DNA from: Neoroseomonas eburnea
Lineage (GTDB): Bacteria; Pseudomonadota; Alphaproteobacteria; Acetobacterales; Acetobacteraceae
Length of the DNA stretch: 64,000 nt
NCBI RefSeq assembly: GCF_018129005.1
Contig: NZ_JAAEDL010000011.1
Location: forward strand, 62,001 to 126,000
Direction: 5' to 3'
The notes beneath the pieces were generated by a model. It was not told where the DNA came from, did no database searches, and saw nothing but the letters and a program-made list of their open reading frames with translations. Below, piece by piece: positions 1-7,569 of this stretch. The first letter of the stretch is position 1; each line of letters begins with the position of its first letter. Position numbers and translations under genes: made by a program.

Positions 1-345
1 GTGCCCTGCGTGAACCGGTCCGACGTCGCGATCGGATACGGCGTGCGGAACCGCGCGGGCGATGACGGCCATGCCTACCTGTCCATCCGGGCCGCGGGCG
101 CGCCTGTGCATGCGGATCGCCGCCACTGGTGCTTCCGCGCGCCGGATCGCGCCGCGGTGGATGCGTTCCATGCGACGGGGCTGGCGCATGGCGGCACGGA
201 TGACGGGGCGCCGGGGCTGCGGGCGCACTATCACGCGCACTACTATGCGGCCTTTCTGCTGGACCCGGACGGCAATCGCGTGGAGGCGGTGTGTCATCGA
301 GCCCCCGAAGCGGATGCGCTGACGAAGGATGACGCACTGCGATGA
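1..345 (+). CDS. VOC (glyoxalase/bleomycin-resistance fold) protein, 5' truncated by the window edge
   Basis: This is the C-terminal part of a small vicinal-oxygen-chelate protein. It shows the family's usual run: a 'fRAPDRAAVDAFH' helix, a paired 'HYHAHYYAAF' strand and the terminal 'LDPDGNRVEAVCH' strand, whose Glu is normally a metal ligand. About 20-25 N-terminal residues carrying the first strand should lie upstream, so the GTG at base 1 is probably not the true start. The substrate cannot be inferred. Its stop overlaps the next ATG as ATGA, suggesting translational coupling. Confidence 0.8.
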   Translation: MPCVNRSDVAIGYGVRNRAGDDGHAYLSIRAAGAPVHADRRHWCFRAPDRAAVDAFHATGLAHGGTDDGAPGLRAHYHAHYYAAFLLDPDGNRVEAVCHRAPEADALTKDDALR

Positions 346-662
346 CCGCTCATTCCTGGTTCGTCGCCAATGTGATTTCTTGTGTGGCGTGGAGCCTGGA
401 TGTGACGCGGCACGTCTGGCGGCGCACCGATCGCTCTGTCCCGTTCCTCGAATTCGTCGTCGGGACCACGACACCAATGCGGTTGACCCGCGGCGGTCCG
501 CAGATCCGGCCAGAGCAACACGGTCCGGAGCGTGCCCAGTATTGGAGAGGGCAGGTTGCGCGTTTCGGGCGCGTCGTCGTCCCCGGCATCGTGCTGCAAG
601 TGTCCGTGGCCACGCTGATCGCTGGCTTCCTGCTCCCGCTAGTCACCGAAGAGCAGCCGTGA
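342..662 (+). CDS. Small hypothetical protein with a C-terminal membrane segment
   Basis: This 106-residue protein is not recognised. Its ATG overlaps the stop of the VOC gene (ATGA). The only clear feature is a hydrophobic stretch near the C-terminus (about residues 79-100, 'VVVPGIVLQVSV...') that could be one transmembrane helix. Third-position GC is lower than in the neighbours and there are many Arg and Trp codons, so it may be a recently acquired or non-coding frame. The overlap with the upstream gene and the lack of a better competing frame argue for keeping it. Confidence 0.42.
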   Translation: MTAHSWFVANVISCVAWSLDVTRHVWRRTDRSVPFLEFVVGTTTPMRLTRGGPQIRPEQHGPERAQYWRGQVARFGRVVVPGIVLQVSVATLIAGFLLPLVTEEQP

Positions 663-694
663 CGCCACCTCCCGGCCGCTCCTCGTTCCGGTTT

Positions 695-750
695 CCAAAG
701 GCCTTTCGGCCTTTGGTGGGGAGGGTCCGGGAGGGGCACAGCCCCTCCCG
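695..750 (+). repeat. Double-hairpin intergenic module (copy 1, rightward orientation)
   Basis: Two consecutive perfect stem-loops. Hairpin 1 is CCAAAGGCC/GGCCTTTGG (695-703 with 708-716, loop TTTC). Hairpin 2 is CGGGAGGGGC/GCCCCTCCCG (728-737 with 741-750, loop ACA). The same architecture recurs at 10575-10632 and 18745-18798, and in the opposite orientation elsewhere. It ends 12 bp before the permease start at 763, so it may end transcription from the left. Confidence 0.85.
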
Positions 751-762
751 TGATCGTGCTCA

Positions 763-1695
763 ATGAGGCAGATGTTTCTCAGCCGCCTCCTCCAGATCGC
801 GCTCACCCTCGCGATCCTCTCCTTCTGCGCCTTCGCCCTCATCGCGCTGATGCCTGGCGACCCGATCGAGGTCGCCATCGCCGGCGACCCGCGCCTGACC
901 AGCGAGGACGCCGCGCGCCTGCGCGCGCTGCATGGGCTGGATCGTCCCTTCCACGAGCGCTACCTCGCCTGGGCGTCGGGCCTGCTGCGCGGGGAGTTCG
1001 GTTATTCCCGCCTTTTCGCGCAGCCCGTGGCCGCGCTTCTCGCCCCCGCGCTGCGTTCCACCCTCGCGCTCGCGGGCACCGCGTTGCTGATCGCGCTGAT
1101 CCTCGGCGTGGCGCTCGGCGCGCTCGCCGCGTCGCGGCCGCGCGCGGCGCCCTTCGTCGATGCGATCGCCGTCATGGGCCAGGCCATGCCGACCTTCTGG
1201 CTCGGCATCCTGCTGATCATCGCCTTCGCGGTGACGCTCGGTTGGCTGCCGGCGGGCGGCAGCGCGGAGCACGGGCTCGGCCTGCATTTCCTGATCCTGC
1301 CGGTCGCGACGCTCGCCATCGCGCATCTCGCCGCCTATGCGCGCCACTCCGCCGCGAGCCTGGAAGCGACGCTCACCGAACCCTGGATCCGCACCGCCCG
1401 CGCCCGCGGCGCGCCGGAACGCGTGGTGCTGTGGCGCCACGCCTTCCCCAATGCCGCCTTGCCGGTGCTGCAGATCGCCGCACTCGATGCCGGCGCGCTG
1501 GCCGGCGGCGCGCTGGTCACGGAAACCGTCTTCGCCCGGCCGGGGATGGGCAAGCTGCTCTACGACGCGGTGATGGGCAACGACACCAACCTCGCGCTGA
1601 TCGCGCTGCTGCTGGTGGCGCTGGTGACGATGCTGGCGACGCTCGGCGCCGATCTCGCCCAGCGCGCGCTCGACCCACGACTGCGCGAGCGATGA
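763..1695 (+). CDS. ABC transporter permease, DppB/OppB type
   Basis: An inner-membrane permease of the peptide/nickel/opine importer class, 310 residues, a normal family length. It begins with a signal-anchor helix, followed by the DppB-type periplasmic loop ('MPGDP...LHGLDRPFHERY') and a C-terminal half of several transmembrane helices. The EAA loop that contacts the ATPase reads 'TARARGAPERVVLWRHAFPNA' split around residue 210. It overlaps the next permease gene by ATGA. No substrate-binding protein or ATPase gene is visible nearby, so the substrate is unknown. Confidence 0.93.
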   Translation: MRQMFLSRLLQIALTLAILSFCAFALIALMPGDPIEVAIAGDPRLTSEDAARLRALHGLDRPFHERYLAWASGLLRGEFGYSRLFAQPVAALLAPALRSTLALAGTALLIALILGVALGALAASRPRAAPFVDAIAVMGQAMPTFWLGILLIIAFAVTLGWLPAGGSAEHGLGLHFLILPVATLAIAHLAAYARHSAASLEATLTEPWIRTARARGAPERVVLWRHAFPNAALPVLQIAALDAGALAGGALVTETVFARPGMGKLLYDAVMGNDTNLALIALLLVALVTMLATLGADLAQRALDPRLRER

Positions 1696-2528
1696 CGCGC
1701 CTCGCGCTCGGCCTCGCGCTGCTCGTCGCGCTGGCGCTCGCCGCCGTCGCCGCGACGTTCGTCGCAGGCTGGCTCGGCCATGATCCCTTCGCGCCGGACC
1801 TGCTCGCACGCTTCGAACCGCCCTCGGCGGCGCATCCGCTCGGCACCGACGATCTCGGGCGGGACATCCTTCTGCGGCTGCTCTACGGCGCGCGGGTCTC
1901 GCTCGCGGTCGGGCTCGCCGCCGCGCTTGCCGCGACCGTCATCGGCACCCTGGCCGGGCTGCTCGCCGCCTGGCGCGGCGGCCTGGCGGATGCGCTGGTG
2001 ATGCGCCTCGCGGACTTCATGCTGGCCCTGCCCGCCCTGCCGCTGCTGGTGCTGCTCGCCGCCGCCGATCCGTCGCGCATCGGGCTGCCGGCACGCGGCG
2101 AACCGGCGGGGGATGTGCTGCGGATCGTCGTCATCCTCGCGCTCTTCGGCTGGATCGGCGTGGCGCGGCTGGCGCGGGCGGCGGCGCTCGCCACCCTCTC
2201 CCGCGACCATGTCCGCGCCGCCCGCGCGCTCGGGGCGACCGAAGCGCGCATCCTGTGGCGCCATGTCCTGCCCGCCCTGCTGCCGCCGGTCGCGGTCGCC
2301 ACCGCGCTCGCCGTCGCCGGGGCGATCCTGGCCGAGAGCACCCTCTCCTTCCTCGGCCTCGGCATCAGCCCACCGGCACCCTCCTGGGGCAACATGCTGG
2401 CGAATGCGCAGGAACTGGTGTTCAGCGCCCCATGGGCGGCGGTCTGGCCGGGGCTCGCCATCATGGCCACGGTCGGCGGTTGCACCCTCGTGGCCGACGG
2501 CATGCGCGGCCGAGGCGGCGGCGGATAA
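1692..2528 (+). CDS. ABC transporter permease, DppC/OppC type
   Basis: Second permease of the same importer, 278 residues. It has the DppC hallmark 'HPLGTDDLGRDILLRLLYGARVS' in two parts near residues 50-75, a hydrophobic core and an EAA loop ('RAARALGATEARILWRHVLP') followed by 'ESTLSFLGLG' and 'PSWGNML', all typical of the family. The ATG lies inside the stop of the DppB-like gene (ATGA), indicating coupling. The operon ends here without nucleotide-binding subunits, which must be elsewhere or shared. Confidence 0.93.
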   Translation: MTRLALGLALLVALALAAVAATFVAGWLGHDPFAPDLLARFEPPSAAHPLGTDDLGRDILLRLLYGARVSLAVGLAAALAATVIGTLAGLLAAWRGGLADALVMRLADFMLALPALPLLVLLAAADPSRIGLPARGEPAGDVLRIVVILALFGWIGVARLARAAALATLSRDHVRAARALGATEARILWRHVLPALLPPVAVATALAVAGAILAESTLSFLGLGISPPAPSWGNMLANAQELVFSAPWAAVWPGLAIMATVGGCTLVADGMRGRGGGG

Positions 2529-2668
2529 TCCGGCAGACGGCCTCGCCTTGGGGACCGGAGACTTGTTCCGTATCAAGGCACGCGCCCCCATCTGTCCCGA
2601 TGCTATGAAGGCGAAGCCGAGCCGGTATCGACGTCCCCGGCCGCAGGAGAACGGAGAGCAGTCACACC

Positions 2669-3061
2669 ATGCCGCACAGACCCCTGACCCAATCCATGAT
2701 GGACCTGCTCTCGAACATCAGCCTGCCCGCCGCCGGCCATGCAGCGCCCGGCGCCGACGCGTTGCTGACGGACCCGGCCACCCCGCTCACCAAGGCGGTC
2801 GACGGCTCCCATGGCCTGCTCGACGCGCTGCTGGGGGAAGTCGAGGAGGACCTGCGCGAGGGCCGCGCACTGGCGGCAGGCACGGCGCTCGGCCTGGCCG
2901 CCACGCGCATCAGCCTCGACGCGGTGCGCGGCGCCCCGCATCCGCGCCATGTCGAGTGGCTGGCGGCGCATCTGCGCACCGCCGCGAAGGAATTGGCCGA
3001 GGGGCATCCGGGCAAGGCGCTCAAGGCGGTGCGTCTGGCGCGGCTGGCCCTGCGCACCTAG
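2669..3061 (+). CDS. Conserved-looking hypothetical protein, 130 aa
   Basis: Not recognised. The protein is soluble-looking and alpha-helical, rich in Ala and Leu, with no signal peptide and no Cys. The start ATG is preceded by a purine-rich GGAGA stretch about 15 nt upstream. Third codon positions are strongly GC, like the neighbours, so it is probably a real gene. Its TAG stop is the first triplet of a RIME-like repeat fragment (3059-3103), as seen at other genes in this window. Confidence 0.65.
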   Translation: MPHRPLTQSMMDLLSNISLPAAGHAAPGADALLTDPATPLTKAVDGSHGLLDALLGEVEEDLREGRALAAGTALGLAATRISLDAVRGAPHPRHVEWLAAHLRTAAKELAEGHPGKALKAVRLARLALRT

Positions 3062-3103
3062 AGCATATCCCGATCAGGCAAGGTCACCCGATCAGGGTGC
3101 GAC
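3059..3103 (+). repeat. Fragment of the RIME-like element
   Basis: The sequence TAGAGCA..TCCCGATCAGG matches the end of the full element at 35246-35351, but here a second CCGATCAG follows as a direct rather than inverted copy. The fragment begins with the TAG stop of the preceding gene. Confidence 0.6.
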
Positions 3104-3246
3104 CAAAGGAAACATGGCAGATCAGTCATTTCCCGGCCAATGCTGCGACAGGATGGAAAGTGTAGGTAAGGGTCCAGGCAGCGGCTCCCCCCGACCGTGC
3201 CGACCACGCTTCCCTGGTCACGACGGCCGAAAGGATTGACCTCGCC

Positions 3247-3552
3247 ATGTTCCGCGCCTTCCTTCTTGCAGCCGGGCTGATCCTCGCCCTTGGCGCGCTC
3301 AGCCCCGCCGATGCCGCACGCAGCCGGGCGCGCACGAATCCGACCGAAGCGGCGGCCGCCGGCACCGAGGCACCGCGCGCCTCCTCGACCCGCCGCAGCC
3401 GCCGCACCGAGGCGCAGCGCCAGCGCCGCCACCGCAGCGATGCCTCCTCGGCGCGTCGCACGCGCGGCGAGGCCTCCGCCTCGCGCCGGCGGCGCGGCAC
3501 GCAGCACGCTTCGACCTCCCGCCGGGCGCCGCGGACGACCGAGACCCCGTGA
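3247..3552 (+). CDS. Small secreted, strongly basic Arg/Ser/Thr-rich protein
   Basis: A 101-residue protein with a clear Sec signal peptide (MFRAFLLAAGLILALGALSPADA, cleavage near Ala23 or Ala24) followed by a low-complexity tail of Arg, Ser, Thr and Ala. No family is recognised. The very basic mature part could bind nucleic acid, lipopolysaccharide or another polyanion, but that is speculation. A weak purine-rich ribosome site (GAAAGGA) lies upstream. It is followed by a strong palindromic terminator at 3579. Confidence 0.6.
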   Translation: MFRAFLLAAGLILALGALSPADAARSRARTNPTEAAAAGTEAPRASSTRRSRRTEAQRQRRHRSDASSARRTRGEASASRRRRGTQHASTSRRAPRTTETP

Positions 3553-3578
3553 CCCGCGCACGCGCCACCTGACCATGC

Positions 3579-3602
3579 GAAGGGGGCCGCGAGGCCCCCT
3601 TC
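3579..3602. terminator. Bidirectional hairpin terminator
   Basis: A perfect 10-bp stem, GAAGGGGGCC with GGCCCCCTTC, around a GCGA loop. It sits between the plus-strand gene ending at 3552 and the minus-strand gene ending at 3705. There is no long T run, as is usual in this very GC-rich genome. Confidence 0.7.
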
Positions 3603-3656
3603 GTACGTCCGCCTGCAACGCATCCGCCGGCGGCCCGTAGCGGTGGCGGTGACGGT

Positions 3657-3684
3657 GGCGTTGGCGTTGGCGTTGGCGTTGGCG
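3657..3684. repeat. Hexanucleotide tandem repeat (GGCGTT)n
   Basis: Four and a half uninterrupted GGCGTT units lie just beyond the stop of the PhoX-like gene. Related GGTGGC units run immediately upstream (3640-3656). Confidence 0.85.
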
Positions 3685-3704
3685 AAAGGCTGCGAGAGCC
3701 GCGG

Positions 3705-5135
3705 TCAGCGCGCCAGGACCACGATGGTGCTGCGGGGCGGCTCATCGGGCCGCATGTTCGGCCAGCGCGTGGCCGGCGCATCCCACCGCGCGCCGGGCCC
3801 CTGGCCGGGATGGGCGATGGCGGCCAGCAGCGCGCCGTCCGCCGCCGCCGCTGCCCCGCCGAGCGCCGCGCCCACCGGAGCGCCGATCACCAGTTCCGGC
3901 CGCCCGCGATCGCCGCCATCGACCGCCACGCGGTAGAGAGCCTCCGGCAGCGTGCCCGGCCGCGTGCCGCGATCGGTGCCAAGCAGCAGCGCGCCATCGC
4001 GGTCGAAGCCGAGCGCGGCAGGCGCCCAGGGCCAGGCGGCGACCGTCGCATGCCGCCCGGCGTCGCCCGTGGGCGGAGCCTCGCGCCCCTGGATCAGGAC
4101 CGCCGCGACGCCGGTTTCCGCGGCGGCGTCGCCGGCGGCGGCGCGGATCTCCAGCACGTGGCCGGCGCCGCCGTTCACCGCCACGCAGAGCCGCTGCCGC
4201 TGCGCATCGAAGGCCAGGCCCCTCGGGCGGTCGAGCGGTGTCGCCCCCGCCGCCCGCGCGGCGGCCAAGGGGTCGCCTTCGCCCAGCGGCATCCAGCGCA
4301 GCGAACCCCCCTCCATCCGCGCCGCCGCCATCCGCCCGGCATCGAGCGCCCGCGCGCCGGCGGTGTCGTCGGAGACGAAGCGGTAGAGGAAACCGCCTGG
4401 CCGCCCATCCGTCAGCCACACCACGGCGCGGCCATCGGCGGCGAGGGTCGCGGCGGCGTCCACCGCCCCGAAGCGGCCGAGCGCCGCCCGCTTCACCGGC
4501 ACCGAGACGGGGTCGGAAGGATCGACCTCGGTGACCAGCCCGATCGAGCCGGCGTCGAGCGAGGGCAGGCGCCCCCGCCATTCCGCCGCGGCGCCCTCGG
4601 CCAGCAGCAGGCTGCCCCAGGGCGTCGCGCAGCCGCCGGTCACCCCGGCGATGCCGGTGACCGGCCCGCCATCGGCGCCGAGGCGGCACAGCGTCGCGGC
4701 GGTCAGGCGGCGATTCTGGTAGCCGCCATCCACCACCGTCCACTCCGCTCCGCGCTTCTCGAGGTTGAGCAGGCTCGCCCCCTGCATGGCGCCGGCGACC
4801 TCCGGGTGGTCGCGCCCGCCCGGGAAGGCGAGCGCGGCATCCACGGTCGCGTGTCCGACCGCCAGCAATGCACGCGGCACGCCGTCCGGCGACGGCGAGG
4901 GGAGGACCGCCAGCACGCGCGCATCCCAGCCGAACTGCGCCGAGGCCGCTTCCACGCTCGGCTGCGCGGGTGTCCAGGGCGGGGCATCGAAGGCGACGCG
5001 GTCGCCCCAGCGGATCAGCACGCCGCGGCGCCAGCCGGGCGCCACGACGTCGTCCTGTCGGATGGCGAGCGCCTGGGCGAGTGCCGGCGAGGCGAGAAGC
5101 GCGGGTGCCGCCAGCAGGGCGCGGCGAGGGATCAT
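3705..5135 (-). CDS. PhoX/DUF839-family secreted protein
   Basis: A 476-residue protein with an N-terminal export signal (MIPRRALLAAPALLASPALA, weakly Tat-like with an RR pair). The mature part has the DUF839/PhoX pattern: an early 'GWRRGVLIRWGD' strand, repeated 'ACtPWGSLLLAEG'-like and 'PRGLAFD' blades, and a terminal 'AHPGQG...PRSTIVVL' segment. Family members are calcium-dependent alkaline phosphatases or uncharacterised beta-propellers. At 476 residues it is shorter than typical PhoX. Its start codon overlaps the stop of the molybdoenzyme gene (ATGA), so the two are co-translated. Confidence 0.82.
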   Translation of the reverse strand: MIPRRALLAAPALLASPALAQALAIRQDDVVAPGWRRGVLIRWGDRVAFDAPPWTPAQPSVEAASAQFGWDARVLAVLPSPSPDGVPRALLAVGHATVDAALAFPGGRDHPEVAGAMQGASLLNLEKRGAEWTVVDGGYQNRRLTAATLCRLGADGGPVTGIAGVTGGCATPWGSLLLAEGAAAEWRGRLPSLDAGSIGLVTEVDPSDPVSVPVKRAALGRFGAVDAAATLAADGRAVVWLTDGRPGGFLYRFVSDDTAGARALDAGRMAAARMEGGSLRWMPLGEGDPLAAARAAGATPLDRPRGLAFDAQRQRLCVAVNGGAGHVLEIRAAAGDAAAETGVAAVLIQGREAPPTGDAGRHATVAAWPWAPAALGFDRDGALLLGTDRGTRPGTLPEALYRVAVDGGDRGRPELVIGAPVGAALGGAAAAADGALLAAIAHPGQGPGARWDAPATRWPNMRPDEPPRSTIVVLAR

Positions 5136-7447
5136 GCGGCGGCGTCCTCGATCGCCGGCGGCAGGTGCACGCGCACCGGCGGCAGGGCCTCGGTCCACTT
5201 CTCCACCTGCACCAGGCAGGATTGCGCGGACGGACCCTGGCCGAGGCGCGAGGTGCCGACATCCGGCGTCAGCACGTTCGGATTGCCGTGCACGCAGAGG
5301 CTGCCGGGCACGCCGGGTTCCAGCGGGTCGAACCAGGCGCCGGTCGCCATCATGGCGACGCCGCGCATCAGCCCGGGGTCGGTGCGCAGCCCGCCGAGGC
5401 AGGCGCCGCGGTCGTTGAACACCCGCACGATGTCGCCCGGCTGCAGGCCGCGCTCGGCGGCGTCCTGCGGGTTCAGGGTGATCGGCTCGCGGCCCGCGAT
5501 CTTGTTCGTCGCGGCGACGCGGCCGGGATCGAGCTGCCCATGCAGGCGCGTCGCCGGCTGGTAGGAGAGCAGGTGCAGCGGGAAGCGCGCCGCCGCCTCC
5601 GCACCCAGCCATTCGCGCGGTTCGATCCACACCGGATGGCCCGGCGCGTCGTCGTAGCGGAAGGAGGCGATGGTCTCGCTGAACAGCTCCACCTTGCCCG
5701 AGGGCGTGTCGAGCGGGTGTTCCTCGGGGTCCACGGCGAAGTCGGCGAACTCGGTGTATTCCTCGCCGCGCGCGGGGGCCTCGGCCTCCCACCAGCCCTT
5801 GGCCCAGAAGCTGTCGAAATCGGGCGTCTCGACGCCGATGCGCGCGCAGTTGCGCCGCCACAGGTCGAACAGGTGGCGCAGCCAGGCTTCCTCGTTGCGC
5901 TGCTCGGTGAAGCGGTCGCGGAAGCCGAGTTCCTCGGCGATGTCGGCCAGCATGTCGTGGTCGTTGCGCGCCTGGCCGACCGGGTCGATCGCCTTGTGCA
6001 TGGCACGCAGGAAGCGGTCGCGGCCGCTGCTCGCGATGTCGTTGCGTTCGAGCGTGGTGGTCGCCGGCAGCACGATGTCCGCGTGGCGGGCGAGCGCGTT
6101 CCAGTGCTGCTCCTGCGCGATGATCGTCTCGGCATTGGCCCAGGCGCGCAGCATGCGGTTGAGGTCCTGGTGGTGATGGAAGGGATTGCCGCCCGCCCAC
6201 CAGATGATGCGCGTATCGGGGTAGCGCTGTTCCCGGCCGTTGAAGTCGTAGCCGCCGCCGGGGTTCTCCAGCATGTCTGTCACGCGTGCGACGGGGATGA
6301 AGAGCGCCGTCGGGTTGCGCGTCGCCGGCATGGAGAAGGACGGGATCTCCCGCCGCGGATGGCCCATGCCGTTCACGCTGCCATAGCCGTAGCCGACGCC
6401 CTGCCCCGGCTTGCCGATCCTGCCGAGGATCGCGGCGAGCGCGGCAAGCATCCAGTAGGGCTGTTCGCCATAGTCGGCACGTTGCAGCGACCAGGTGGCG
6501 GTCAGCATCGCCGGCTGGTCGGCCAGTTCCATCGCGATGCGACGGATGGCGGCGGCGGGGATGGTGGTGATGGGTTCCGCCCATTCCGGCGTCTTGGCGA
6601 CGCCGTCGCTCTCGCCCGTCACATAGGCACGCAGCCTGTCCCAGCCGACACAGCGGGTGGCGAGGTAGTCGCGATCCTCCCGCCCCGCGGCCACGATCGT
6701 GTGCGCCATGGCGAGCAGCAGCGCCGTGTCCGTGCCCGGCCGGATCGGGATCCATTCCGCGTTGCACCATTCCGGCACGTCGCCGCGGTTGGGCGAGACC
6801 TGGATGAAGCGCAGCCCGGCCTCGGCGGCGGCATGCAGGTTCATCTCGTTGGAATGCTGCCCGGCGCCGCCCGAGGTGACGAAGCCGTTGCGCAGCGGCA
6901 GCCCGCCGAGGCAGAGCATCACCTTCGAATGGCGGGTGATCGCCGCCCAGTCCGTGTTGCGGCCGAGCAGCACCTCGTTGGTGCCGAGGATGTGCGGCAA
7001 CAGCGCCTGCGCCGCCGCGTAGGAATAGGCGTTGATCTGCCCGGTGTAGCCGCCGCCGAGGCCGAGGAATCGCTGCAACTGCGAACGCGCATGGTGGAAG
7101 CGCCCCGCCGAGGACCAGCCATAGGACCCGCCGAAGATCGCGGTCGGTCCGTGCTCGGCCCGCACGCGCCGGGTTTCCTCCGCCACCAGCCGCACCGCGC
7201 GGTCCCAGGAGACGGGGACGAAGGGATCGCCGCCGCGCAGATGCCCCTTCCGCTTTCCCTCCAGCCAGCCCTTGCGCACATGGGGCCGGTCCACACGGCA
7301 CGGCGCATGGACGATGTCGGGCACCGCCTCGATCAGGCTGCCGGGGAAGGGATCGCGCTCGAAGGGGCGCACGCCCACCACGCGGCCGTCCCGCACGACG
7401 GCGTCGAAGCTGCCCCAATGGGCGGCATGCGGCTTGAGTTCGGTCAT
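5132..7447 (-). CDS. Molybdopterin oxidoreductase, BisC/DMSO-reductase type
   Basis: A 771-residue bis-MGD enzyme of the S/N-oxide reductase class. 'GGSYGWSSAGRFH' near residue 110 carries the Ser that ligates molybdenum in DMSO/TMAO/biotin-sulfoxide reductases. There is no N-terminal iron-sulfur Cys motif and no Tat signal, so it is predicted to be cytoplasmic like BisC. The C-terminal molydopterin-dinucleotide domain has 'LHLLSYQPATRLHGQLD' and 'GDIVRVFNDRGACLGG'. I start it at MTELKPHAAHWG, which has a GGAG site 6 nt upstream; an upstream extension is possible but lacks homology-like sequence. The physiological S-oxide is unknown. Confidence 0.92.
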   Translation of the reverse strand: MTELKPHAAHWGSFDAVVRDGRVVGVRPFERDPFPGSLIEAVPDIVHAPCRVDRPHVRKGWLEGKRKGHLRGGDPFVPVSWDRAVRLVAEETRRVRAEHGPTAIFGGSYGWSSAGRFHHARSQLQRFLGLGGGYTGQINAYSYAAAQALLPHILGTNEVLLGRNTDWAAITRHSKVMLCLGGLPLRNGFVTSGGAGQHSNEMNLHAAAEAGLRFIQVSPNRGDVPEWCNAEWIPIRPGTDTALLLAMAHTIVAAGREDRDYLATRCVGWDRLRAYVTGESDGVAKTPEWAEPITTIPAAAIRRIAMELADQPAMLTATWSLQRADYGEQPYWMLAALAAILGRIGKPGQGVGYGYGSVNGMGHPRREIPSFSMPATRNPTALFIPVARVTDMLENPGGGYDFNGREQRYPDTRIIWWAGGNPFHHHQDLNRMLRAWANAETIIAQEQHWNALARHADIVLPATTTLERNDIASSGRDRFLRAMHKAIDPVGQARNDHDMLADIAEELGFRDRFTEQRNEEAWLRHLFDLWRRNCARIGVETPDFDSFWAKGWWEAEAPARGEEYTEFADFAVDPEEHPLDTPSGKVELFSETIASFRYDDAPGHPVWIEPREWLGAEAAARFPLHLLSYQPATRLHGQLDPGRVAATNKIAGREPITLNPQDAAERGLQPGDIVRVFNDRGACLGGLRTDPGLMRGVAMMATGAWFDPLEPGVPGSLCVHGNPNVLTPDVGTSRLGQGPSAQSCLVQVEKWTEALPPVRVHLPPAIEDAAA

Positions 7448-7569
7448 GGAGGCTCCTTCGCGCGAAAAGGTGGCGCGGGCATGGCTGCACCGCAACCGCG
7501 CCCCCTTGGGTGGCGCGGCATCCGGGCCTAGAGTGCCGCCCTCGCCCGCCGAGGAAGGCTCCGACAGAC

